Positions 1-6,629 of a stretch of 12,093 bases of DNA are shown here, one piece after another. Origin of the DNA: an archaeon (GTDB taxonomy: Archaea > Thermoproteota > Nitrososphaeria > Nitrososphaerales > Nitrosopumilaceae); NCBI GenBank assembly GCA_005240025.1, contig SBBK01000225.1:1-12093 (forward strand). Reading direction: 5' to 3'. Within the stretch, counting starts at the first letter, position 1; every line of letters starts with the position of its first letter. Under the pieces are notes generated by a model. It did not search any database and was not told the DNA's origin. It saw only the letters and a program-made list of their open reading frames with translations. The position numbers and the translations under genes are program-made.

Positions 1-1
1 A

Positions 2-508
2 GTTTATGGTTATTTTGTATGCCACGCAGATGGAAATCACTTGACAGTAGATCATCCAAACGGAAGGAAGGTTTTGTTTGATTTTCCTAGATCCTCACAG
101 AGCAAACATCTCTGCCTGGCTGATTATTTTGGAAAAGATGACATTGTTGCATTTCAGGCAGTAACAGTTGGAACAAGAGTGCAACAAACAATAGACAGAT
201 GGAATAAAGAGGACAGATATACTGATGCGTATTATTTGCACGGTTTGGCAGTAGAGACTGCAGAGGCCATGGCCGAAGTTGTGAACCGGCGGATACGAAA
301 AGAGCTTGGACTTGACAGCGGTCGTGGACTGCGCTACAGTTGGGGCTATCCCAGCTGCCCAGACGTATCTCAGCATCATCTTGTCTGGGATCTGTTAGAG
401 CCGCAAGAATCCCAGATGACATTGACTGAGGCAGGCCAAATAATTCCAGAACACTCAACTGCCGCAATCATAGTTCACCACCCGCAAGCGGAATATTTTG
501 TCATCTAG
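2..508 (+). CDS. metH: Cobalamin-dependent methionine synthase, C-terminal activation domain (partial, 5' end outside window)
   Basis: The frame is open from base 2 to a TAG at 506-508 (168 residues), so this is the 3' end of a longer gene; the TTG at 41 is internal. Seen: the segment carries the signature of the MetH reactivation domain, namely CLADYF followed by a helix-rich stretch, LHGLAVETAEAMAEVVNRRI, then RYSWGYPSCPD and MTLTEAG, and it ends HPQAEYFVI. The R-x-x-x-G-Y arrangement in RYSWGY matches the residues that bind S-adenosylmethionine in MetH. Known for the family: this domain uses AdoMet and reduced flavodoxin or an equivalent donor to remethylate inactive cob(II)alamin, so methyl transfer from methyltetrahydrofolate to homocysteine can continue in the cytoplasm. 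The upstream catalytic domains cannot be seen. The last 8 bases overlap the convergent gene on the other strand. The identification is firm for the domain; whether all other MetH domains are fused upstream is unknown. Confidence 0.92.
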   Translation, partial: VYGYFVCHADGNHLTVDHPNGRKVLFDFPRSSQSKHLCLADYFGKDDIVAFQAVTVGTRVQQTIDRWNKEDRYTDAYYLHGLAVETAEAMAEVVNRRIRKELGLDSGRGLRYSWGYPSCPDVSQHHLVWDLLEPQESQMTLTEAGQIIPEHSTAAIIVHHPQAEYFVI

Positions 509-1220
509 GGTTTTGGAGACCGTTTGACTCGCAGGCATTGTGGGAATGAGACAGAAGCTCCACGGTAAATGCAGGAGACTGGTTTTGCCGCGATGCGGCC
601 TGATAAACAACGGCCTTTAATGGAAAAGGAAACTCGTCGCTTATTTGCAGGGAACTTTCTTTGAATAAAGAGTAGCCCACCCGATGGGTTTCGTAAAGTT
701 TGTTTGCTACGTGGGTTGTGTCCTTCTGTGTTACCAGTAATTCTGTTTTGAACCCCGCATCCGACAAAACTGTGCCCCAGGATTTTCCAACAGACAGTGC
801 TTGCGGTTCAAATTTTGATGCGTATTGGTTTATCCAGCCCAATGTTCTCTGAGCAGATTCGGCATATGGCATCGACATGCCGTCGGTTTTTATTTTCTTG
901 GAATCATCCAACACATGAAAGATTGCCTCGGCACGATAATTTTTATGGATTATTTTAGCTGCCGTGACCCATGTTTCCCCCTCAGGAGTGGGCAGTAACA
1001 TCAGAAACCAGAGTTTTACGACATAGCAGTTTTGTGAAGATTGTGGAATTTTTAGAATCGAGTCACAAATTTTGTATTCAAAGTAATCGCCCGCACGCAG
1101 GCCCTCACCAAAATACCAGGTTGGCAACTGCGGTGACACCGTGGCGAACGCGGGTACAAAAGACACCAGAGCCACACCGGCAGCAGCAATCATGTGAGCC
1201 CGGATCCCGGTTTTAACCAT
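501..1220 (-). CDS. Secreted protein of unknown function, thaumarchaeal type
   Basis: The 239-residue product begins with a basic N-terminus and a hydrophobic stretch (about residues 9-27, ending VPAFATV), read as a Sec signal peptide. The mature part starts with TWYFGEGLRAGDYFEYKICD, a WxxGEGLxxGDYFxYxxC pattern that I associate with a family of secreted thaumarchaeal proteins (recollection, not a search). Two cysteines, in YKICD and QNCYV, could form a disulfide. No catalytic motif is visible; the composition suggests a compact extracellular beta-rich protein. The ATG at 1220 is favoured because it supplies the signal peptide and has an A/T box centred about 24 nt upstream (1239-1249). The stop lies 8 bases inside the end of metH, so the two transcripts converge and overlap. 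It is divergent from the large surface protein at 1290, which is also exported. The function is unknown. Confidence 0.75.
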   Translation of the reverse strand: MVKTGIRAHMIAAAGVALVSFVPAFATVSPQLPTWYFGEGLRAGDYFEYKICDSILKIPQSSQNCYVVKLWFLMLLPTPEGETWVTAAKIIHKNYRAEAIFHVLDDSKKIKTDGMSMPYAESAQRTLGWINQYASKFEPQALSVGKSWGTVLSDAGFKTELLVTQKDTTHVANKLYETHRVGYSLFKESSLQISDEFPFPLKAVVYQAASRQNQSPAFTVELLSHSHNACESNGLQNPR

Positions 1221-1238
1221 ACAGGATATGAGAGGGGG

Positions 1239-1249
1239 ATTTTTAAGAT
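1239..1249 (-). promoter_or_regulatory. Probable TATA box of the secreted-protein gene (leaderless transcript)
   Basis: Read on the minus strand this is ATCTTAAAAAT, centred about 24 nt before the ATG at 1220. Archaeal TATA boxes lie about 25 nt before the transcription start, so the message would start at or next to the start codon. No Shine-Dalgarno sequence is seen. Confidence 0.5.
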
Positions 1250-1262
1250 ATGAAATTAGCCT

Positions 1263-1270
1263 CTTAAATT
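1263..1270 (+). promoter_or_regulatory. Probable TATA box of the 939-residue surface protein gene
   Basis: CTTAAATT is centred about 24 nt before the ATG at 1290. This is the same spacing as for the divergent gene, and the two boxes share the 69-bp intergenic region. A second A/T-rich run (1279-1288) sits too close to the start to be the TATA box. Confidence 0.5.
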
Positions 1271-1289
1271 ACCAGGATTTTTTTATATC

Positions 1290-4109
1290 ATGAAGTTCGG
1301 AGTTTTTGTTTTAGCCATGCTGATTTTTGTAGGATTGGAGTGCGGGTATGGCCTAGAGGGTGTTGAGCCTCAGGCACGCCTTTGGGTGCCTCACGACACT
1401 ATAAGTGGGGAGAGTTATGATGGGCTCGTCATTTTAGATAATGCATCAAAAAACGGGCAGATTGTTATTCTCTCAACAAGCGACCCAGCAATAATTCAGA
1501 TTCCACAGAGTGCCACAATTCACCCCTACTCAAATCATGGCATTTTCCACATCAAAACACTGAGGGAGGGGCATGTCCAGGTTTTTGCAGCAGTAAATGG
1601 CCAGATCATCACTACAGATCTTTATGTATATTCCTCAAACAGGCATCCCGAGGGCCTTAGAATTGTTCTTGCGTCCAATTTGACAAAGGCAGATATCATG
1701 ACAGGATACGTTTTAACCACAGATGCAAAAGGTTCGCCGATTCCTGTTGCTACAGATACATTGGTCAAGCTTTCAGCCACACCCATGATTCAGCTTGAAT
1801 CCACAGAACTCGAAATAAAACAAGGCATGCATTATGCAAGATTTGTTGCAGAGATAAAAGGGTCTGGAAAAATTTATGCAAGTTCTGAGGATTTGACAGT
1901 TGGGGAGAGCACAGTTACAAAGATGCACGACGCCATAACTGTCAGAGTTGCCGTGGCGCCAGACATAATTATGGAAAACTCGATGGCGTATTTTTTTGTC
2001 TGGCTTGAGAAGGATGGAAAACCCTACAAACCGCCATATGTGATGTATGCGTTTATCTCATCAAGCAACCTCAGGTCAGTCCGTTTTAATGAAAACCCGC
2101 ATTCGAACCAGTTTGATTTGATTCACAGAGTTACGCTTGTGGACGGGGTTGGGAGGGGGAAGCTTGTTTCGCAGGATGCCGGTAGCTCGACAATTACAGC
2201 CACCATTGAAGGACTGGGCACAGTGCAAACCCAGGTCATGGTAGGCTCGGCAGTACTTGATGAGGGCGTTCGTGTGTTGGGGTCAGACAGCGGAGACAAA
2301 AAGGCGGAACCAAACGTGGCACTTGCGTGGTTTTATCCCCAGGTTACCGATTCGATAGCATACGGAGTTGTTGCGCTGTATGACATAAATTCTACAAATG
2401 CATTTGCTCCGGCCAACAATACTGCAGGCGCAAGCCGCGCAACTCCGCTTCCAATGGATGGTCGAATCATCACCCTTGGTGCGGAATTTGGCCTAAACCA
2501 TCCGCAATTCCTCGTAATGGAGAAGGGCAAGACCACGCCATATGGCACAGGTTCTACACACGCAGTACAGTTTGAGGTGATGGGCGTCAATGCAGGAAAC
2601 TATACAGTTACGGTTTCTGGGCAAGGACTTGAGAAATCCCAGGCGTCTTTAAAAATTACTGCGCCCTTTAAAGAGAATTATGAACTAAAGATTACTCCCG
2701 TTCCTGCCATTGCAGGCCAAAAAAGTGATCTTGTCATGATTTCAGTTGTTGATGACTCCGGGGCCATGATCGATGCACAGAAAATGCTTGGTAGCCCTCT
2801 CCGTGTTTCCATCTCAGATGATGAACAAACCAGGGCAAGCATTTCATCGTTAAACTCTGCGGTTTATTCTGCGACCATAGACGGTAAGACGAAGTTGGTT
2901 CTTTTCGCAGAGGGCTTGCCCCCATTGGAAGAAGAGATCAGTCCTTCTGGCGTTGCGGCTTCTGTAAGACTTGATCTTCCAAGATACGTTCACATCTCAG
3001 AGGAGTTTCCATTTTCAGTTCACGAAATTGATTCCTATGGCACACCAATTAAAAAATTAGAGTCGCCGAATATTTCTTCCACAGCCGGACTGGACCATAC
3101 TGGGAAATACATGAAAATCAACAACATAGGTAACGAAGACATTGCAGTGATAACAAGAAGCGGTGCTGACAGCAGACGAATTGAGTCATTTGCCAACGTA
3201 TTTGAAATCTTGTTGGTTCCAACCGGAGTTACAAACAGGGTTGGTGAAGAGTTTACGGTTGAAGTAGAAAGTGATGTCGATGATTTTGAGATAATGGTGC
3301 AGTCGCCATTCCCGTACAAAAAAATTGATGCGTCTACCTATCGGATGGCTCCAGACATAGAAGGCAGATACAACATCACGTTCACTGCAACAAAGTTGGG
3401 ATACCTTCCCTCAGAAAAATCATTTACTGTATTTGCTGAGAAATTTGTAAGTATAATTCTAAAGGCGGTCGGTAGCGATGCAAGAGAACTGAACGTAGGC
3501 CGAGTCCTTGCGCTTGACAATGTCACAACTGGAATAGTTACACCATACGAATCAGAGATAAAACCACAGTTTGTTGCCTTGAATTTTCCTTTAGAGCACA
3601 CAGAGGGAAATGCTGGATACAAATTAGATCATGTTGTTTATGAGGGCCAGAAAATCACAGATGGGTCAATCAGAAATGTTTTTTTGAATAAAGACACCGA
3701 AGTGGTTGCGCACTATACCAGAATGGTAAAAATCGAGGCGCAGAATGCCGAGGGTTCTGGATACTATCCATACGGGCAGACTGTAACTTTGAGAGCACCG
3801 CCCAAGGAAAAGTTCTCGATTTTTGTTCGTGATGTTTTTGATCATTGGGAAGGAATCGATGAGTCCTCAGAGGTGGCTGTTTTTTTGGCTACCAAGGACG
3901 TTAGGACGCAGGCAGTATTCAGAGAAGACTATACGTTTTTGATGTTGGCAGTGGCTTGTGCGGTATCTCTGGTTTTGTACTATAAATTCGTCAAAAAACG
4001 CGGTATCAGTGTCAAGTTTTACGTTGATAAAATTGGTTCTGTGCTGTGGAACTTCATGGGAGCAAATTTAAGAAAAAAAGTCAGGCCCGGGAATGGGATT
4101 AGACAATAA
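1290..4109 (+). CDS. Large membrane-anchored cell-surface protein with Ig-like/beta-sandwich repeats
   Basis: This 939-residue protein has an N-terminal signal peptide (about residues 1-21), a long beta-rich ectodomain, one C-terminal membrane segment (about 882-900, LMLAVACAVSLVLYYKF), and a basic cytoplasmic tail of about 38 residues. The ectodomain looks like consecutive Ig-like units with alternating hydrophobic strands and repeated phrases of the kind 'GxGTVQTQVMV'. The last unit before the membrane (about 795-880, containing YEGQKITDG, VVAHYTR, YPYGQTVTLRAPP and FDHWEG) resembles InlB B-repeat/List-Bact-rpt modules. Many N-x-S/T sequons (NAS, NLT, NST, NNT, NYT, NIS, NIT, NVT) would allow N-glycosylation. 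No enzymatic motif is visible. A structural, adhesive or S-layer-associated role on the outer face of the membrane is inference. The start is supported by the signal peptide and by a TATA-like box about 24 nt upstream. It is monocistronic, with a terminator-like hairpin at its stop codon. Confidence 0.8.
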   Translation: MKFGVFVLAMLIFVGLECGYGLEGVEPQARLWVPHDTISGESYDGLVILDNASKNGQIVILSTSDPAIIQIPQSATIHPYSNHGIFHIKTLREGHVQVFAAVNGQIITTDLYVYSSNRHPEGLRIVLASNLTKADIMTGYVLTTDAKGSPIPVATDTLVKLSATPMIQLESTELEIKQGMHYARFVAEIKGSGKIYASSEDLTVGESTVTKMHDAITVRVAVAPDIIMENSMAYFFVWLEKDGKPYKPPYVMYAFISSSNLRSVRFNENPHSNQFDLIHRVTLVDGVGRGKLVSQDAGSSTITATIEGLGTVQTQVMVGSAVLDEGVRVLGSDSGDKKAEPNVALAWFYPQVTDSIAYGVVALYDINSTNAFAPANNTAGASRATPLPMDGRIITLGAEFGLNHPQFLVMEKGKTTPYGTGSTHAVQFEVMGVNAGNYTVTVSGQGLEKSQASLKITAPFKENYELKITPVPAIAGQKSDLVMISVVDDSGAMIDAQKMLGSPLRVSISDDEQTRASISSLNSAVYSATIDGKTKLVLFAEGLPPLEEEISPSGVAASVRLDLPRYVHISEEFPFSVHEIDSYGTPIKKLESPNISSTAGLDHTGKYMKINNIGNEDIAVITRSGADSRRIESFANVFEILLVPTGVTNRVGEEFTVEVESDVDDFEIMVQSPFPYKKIDASTYRMAPDIEGRYNITFTATKLGYLPSEKSFTVFAEKFVSIILKAVGSDARELNVGRVLALDNVTTGIVTPYESEIKPQFVALNFPLEHTEGNAGYKLDHVVYEGQKITDGSIRNVFLNKDTEVVAHYTRMVKIEAQNAEGSGYYPYGQTVTLRAPPKEKFSIFVRDVFDHWEGIDESSEVAVFLATKDVRTQAVFREDYTFLMLAVACAVSLVLYYKFVKKRGISVKFYVDKIGSVLWNFMGANLRKKVRPGNGIRQ

Positions 4110-4130
4110 CACAAAAAAATTTTTGTGTTA
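4107..4130 (+). terminator. A/T palindrome overlapping the stop codon of the surface protein gene
   Basis: The arms TAACACAAAAA and TTTTTGTGTTA are a perfect 11-bp inverted repeat separated by two bases. The left arm begins with the TAA stop codon itself. The transcript would end in a U-rich stretch, consistent with archaeal oligo-U termination, and the palindrome could work on either strand. Confidence 0.5.
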
Positions 4131-4268
4131 CTTTAGAAAATGTGAATCAGACCATTAAAGTAAAAATGCAGTCGCCCAATAGGACGGATTAACCATCAGA
4201 TCATAATTATTATTGTTGAAGTGGGCCACTGTTTTTAGGAACGCTTTTTGCATAGTTACACCCTGTAT
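4131..4268. other. A/T-rich intergenic stretch between surface protein and first IS3 remnant
   Basis: No gene-length reading frame is convincing here. It contains the first copy of a 15-bp direct repeat (4239-4253). On the minus strand a short frame of about 32 codons starting at 4253 (MQKAFLKTVAHFNN...) is open, but it has no recognisable similarity beyond the shared MQKAF start of the endonuclease gene. Confidence 0.4.
4239..4253. repeat. 15-bp direct repeat, copy 1 (next to IS3 remnant 1)
   Basis: GAACGCTTTTTGCAT is identical to 7724-7738. In both places it lies on the 3' side of an IS3-like transposase end, before a shared CATTTATTT(G/T)TCATC block, at distances of 30 and 36 bp. It may be part of the terminal region of the element. 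Confidence 0.55.
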
Positions 4269-4925
4269 CATTTATTTGTCATCTCTCATGACCTGAGGAA
4301 TTCATCTGGCGTCATGTACCCGGGCGCAGTGTATCCTGAACTGGTTGCAATCTGCAAATGCCTTCCATATTGCAATCTCTGCCTCCAGCCCGTCAGGTTC
4401 TGACGGTTTTACTACCATCCCCTTTGCCTCTTATGATGTCAATCTTCTTTCTGGAAGGCTCGATCCAGTTGAGCTCGCGGAATATTCGTCTTACCTGCTT
4501 CCTGTTCACGGGCCTTCCGGGATACCTTGAGAGCATGGCTGCCATTCTTCTGGTGCCGTATGATGGGCTGTTACTGCCAATCCCCTGTGCAGGCCCGGCC
4601 ACTGCAGGGTTCATCCTCACCTTGCGGGCCCTGCTGTCAGTACCACATTATCCTAGAACAACCTGCATGGTACAGCGACCTTCTGATGCTCATCCCGCCG
4701 CTTTGCATTATCCGTACTGCTGTCATCTTTTCCCTCCTTCCATCGTTTTTTAAAAGTGTCATTTGCTACTGTAAGCTCGCCAATCAGCCTCTTGAGACGC
4801 TCTGTCTCGTCTGCTGCACCGTTGTTTTGTGGGCCAGACAGTGCAGTTTCCTTCCCCGATGAACCTCTCCTTCCACTGGCAGAACTGGACAGACGATACC
4901 AAGTGTTTTCTGGCATTCCATAGAA
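4269..4925 (-). mobile_element. IS3-type element remnant 1: orfA/orfB fragments, catalytic core deleted
   Basis: Read on the minus strand, the pieces of an IS3-family transposase occur in the right order but in different frames. From about 4925 there is an OrfA C-terminal part with QFCQWKERFIGEGN, then SGPQNNGAADETERLKRLIG and ELTVANDTFKK, the leucine-zipper-like end of OrfA. OrfB follows with MTAVRIMQSGGMSIRRSLYH (start near 4730), then, after a stop and a frameshift, SPSYGTRRMAAMLSRYPGR and PVNRKQVRRIFRELNWIEPS (4393-4620, HTH_21 region). The reading then jumps directly to the OrfB C-terminus, EAEIAIWKAFADCNQFRIH (from about 4388) and GYMTPDEFLRS, ending at the TGA 4286-4288. The whole DDE integrase core, about 0.4 kb compared with remnant 2, is missing. 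The N-terminus of OrfA is also absent, because the remnant abuts the dcm stop codon. It cannot transpose itself. It is G+C-richer than the adjoining restriction-modification genes. Confidence 0.8.
4390..4406. repeat. Perfect 7-bp inverted repeat at the deletion scar in IS3 remnant 1
   Basis: CCGTCAG-GTT-CTGACGG is a perfect stem with a three-base loop, followed on the plus strand by TTTT. It sits where the OrfB helix-turn-helix part meets the C-terminal part, at the point where the integrase core is missing. Confidence 0.6.
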
Positions 4926-4926
4926 A

Positions 4927-5940
4927 TTATCTAACATACTCAAGAAGGGTAATTCTTTTTTTATGATCGAATAGCTGACCGGCAATAGCTTTTGCAGTCA
5001 CCTCGACCACTGGTGGAATCACAGCATTTCCAAACTGTCTGTATGCCTGGGTGTCTGACACATGTATCTTGAAAGTATCGGGAAACCCCATCAGCCTTGC
5101 ACATTCTCTTGGTGTGAGTCTTCTGGGGTTCCTCTTTTTTCCCTGAGAGATGAGAATTTCTGCACCGTCCTTGTAATATCTTGCACTCATGGTTCTTGTT
5201 ATGCCTTCAGGATCTGCCATTCCGTATCCAAAACCATTTCCATTTTCCCTGCTTCTCTTGGCGTGTCTCTGCAGTGCGGCCCACACGCCATCGGTAAGAG
5301 TATATTTTTTGTCAACCTTCTTTTCCAGTATGTCTTTTAACTGGGGATTCTTTTCAGGTAATTCTGGAAATTCAAAATCCGTCGGTTCGCTGAAACCCAC
5401 AATGAATATCCTTTCCCGGTGCTGCGGTACAATCCTTTTTGCATCTATGACCCTGTAATGAATATCATAACCAAGATTTCTCAGTGTTTTTTCTATTACT
5501 TTGAAGGTCTTTCCACCGTCATGAGATTTTAGATTTTTTACATTTTCCAGCAGAAACGCACGGGGTTTTTTTTCTTTGATAATTCTTACCACATCGAAGA
5601 AAAGCGTCCCCTGCGTTTCATCCTCAAACCCTTCCGGTCTGCCGAGACTTCTCTTTTTTGAAACCCCGGCAATGGAGAACGGCTGACATGGAAATCCGCC
5701 CACAAGAACATCGTGATCTGGTATATTCGCTGCGTTTACCTTCGTAATATCGCCGTCAGGTTTTTCACCAAAATTGACTTCATATGTGGTGGCCGCATGC
5801 TCGTTCCATTCGGAGGAATAAACACACCTTCCGCCCGCCGCCTCAAAGGCAAGCCTCATTCCGCCAATGCCCGCAAACAGATCTATGAATGTAAACTGTT
5901 TCTGTGCTTTTGTCACCTGACTCCCCTCTGAATCAATCAT
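4927..5940 (-). CDS. dcm: DNA (cytosine-5-)-methyltransferase, Dcm-like
   Basis: A complete 337-residue C5-methyltransferase that transfers the methyl group of AdoMet to cytosine in a short recognition site. The conserved motifs are in order: motif I FAGIGG (22-27), motif IV GGFPCQPFS with nucleophile Cys85, motif VI ENV (132-134), motif VIII QHRERIF (173-179), motif IX RRLTPRECARLMGFP (273-287) and motif X AYRQFGNAV (299-307). The target-recognition region (about 213-265) contains GNGFGYG and TRTMSARYYKDGAEILI, almost the wording of E. coli Dcm and EcoRII methylase as I recall them, so a CCWGG- or CCNGG-like target is a reasonable inference. The length is normal and no key residue is missing. 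The ATG at 5940 overlaps the end of the mismatch-glycosylase gene by 8 bases, implying translational coupling. The stop at 4927 abuts an IS3 remnant. The accompanying nuclease gene is broken, so this enzyme probably works as an orphan methylase. 'dcm' is used in the family sense. Confidence 0.93.
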   Translation of the reverse strand: MIDSEGSQVTKAQKQFTFIDLFAGIGGMRLAFEAAGGRCVYSSEWNEHAATTYEVNFGEKPDGDITKVNAANIPDHDVLVGGFPCQPFSIAGVSKKRSLGRPEGFEDETQGTLFFDVVRIIKEKKPRAFLLENVKNLKSHDGGKTFKVIEKTLRNLGYDIHYRVIDAKRIVPQHRERIFIVGFSEPTDFEFPELPEKNPQLKDILEKKVDKKYTLTDGVWAALQRHAKRSRENGNGFGYGMADPEGITRTMSARYYKDGAEILISQGKKRNPRRLTPRECARLMGFPDTFKIHVSDTQAYRQFGNAVIPPVVEVTAKAIAGQLFDHKKRITLLEYVR

Positions 5941-6628
5941 GTCGCTTAATTATTAATCCCCTCTCATTGAAATATCGACAGCTGCCGGATAAAGGACATT
6001 TCACACAGATGGGCTTTGGTTTGCAAAGAGCCGCCGCATGATCGATCATGGCCCGGTTGAGTTTTTTTACATCTCGCAGCCTGAGGTCGCGGGAGAGTGT
6101 CTGACAGAAACTGACAAATGCCCTGTTGCGTCTTGTTTCCCCTTCGTTTTTAAATCCAAAAAACCGTGTAACCAGCCTTACAACATTTGCGTCAATCACG
6201 GTACGTTTACCGTTAAACGCAAATGAAATGATGGCATCTGCAATATAGTCTCCAACGCCGGGGATCTCAAGCAGTTTTTCTCTTTCCGCCGGAATAACAC
6301 CATCATGTTTTTTGAGAATAAATCTGGCCATTCTGGAAATCATTTTGCTCCTCCAGAAAAGACCGAGTTTTCTCACATACCTGTTAACATCATCCGTATT
6401 TGCTGCTGCAAGCGAGTTCACTGTTGGGAACTGTTTGATGAACTCGTTGTACACTGGAAGTACCTGATCCGCTCTGGTCCTCTGCAGCATTACTTCTGCT
6501 ATCAAAATCCTGTAGGGAACTTTCTCATTTCTCCACGGATAGAGCCTGCCGTTTTCTTTGAACCAAGAAAGAATGGTTTTCTGGAAGAATCTTATTCTAT
6601 TTTTTTGATTTTCAGTATCTGAATTCAT
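5933..6628 (-). CDS. MIG-like G/T mismatch DNA glycosylase (HhH-GPD, 4Fe-4S)
   Basis: A 231-residue member of the endonuclease III/MutY superfamily. Seen: YPWRNEKVPYRILIAEVMLQ RT near residues 30-51, the helix-hairpin-helix PGVGDY (123-128), catalytic-position Asp146 in VIDANVVRL, and four C-terminal cysteines (202, 208, 211, 217) for an iron-sulfur cluster. The size, the YPWR...LIxEVxLxRTxA segment and a Tyr at 128, where EndoIII has its catalytic Lys, recall the Methanothermobacter enzyme Mig, which removes T from T:G mismatches formed by 5-methylcytosine deamination. Mig too is encoded beside a C5-methylase. Position between the broken endonuclease (1-nt gap) and dcm (8-nt overlap) supports a repair role tied to methylation, like Vsr beside E. 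coli Dcm. Oddity: the first cysteine spacing is C-x5-C rather than the usual C-x6-C. An adenine-specific MutY is less likely, as the protein is short and lacks MutY's C-terminal domain. Confidence 0.88.
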   Translation of the reverse strand: MNSDTENQKNRIRFFQKTILSWFKENGRLYPWRNEKVPYRILIAEVMLQRTRADQVLPVYNEFIKQFPTVNSLAAANTDDVNRYVRKLGLFWRSKMISRMARFILKKHDGVIPAEREKLLEIPGVGDYIADAIISFAFNGKRTVIDANVVRLVTRFFGFKNEGETRRNRAFVSFCQTLSRDLRLRDVKKLNRAMIDHAAALCKPKPICVKCPLSGSCRYFNERGLIIKRHD

Positions 6629-6629
6629 T

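Noticed and set aside
971-1216. Plus-strand frame of 81 codons
   Set aside because: It lies wholly antisense to the secreted-protein gene and its composition is not protein-like.
5062-5458. Two plus-strand frames inside the methylase gene
   Set aside because: They are antisense to conserved methylase motifs and have low-complexity, Phe/Ser/Cys-rich translations typical of shadow frames.
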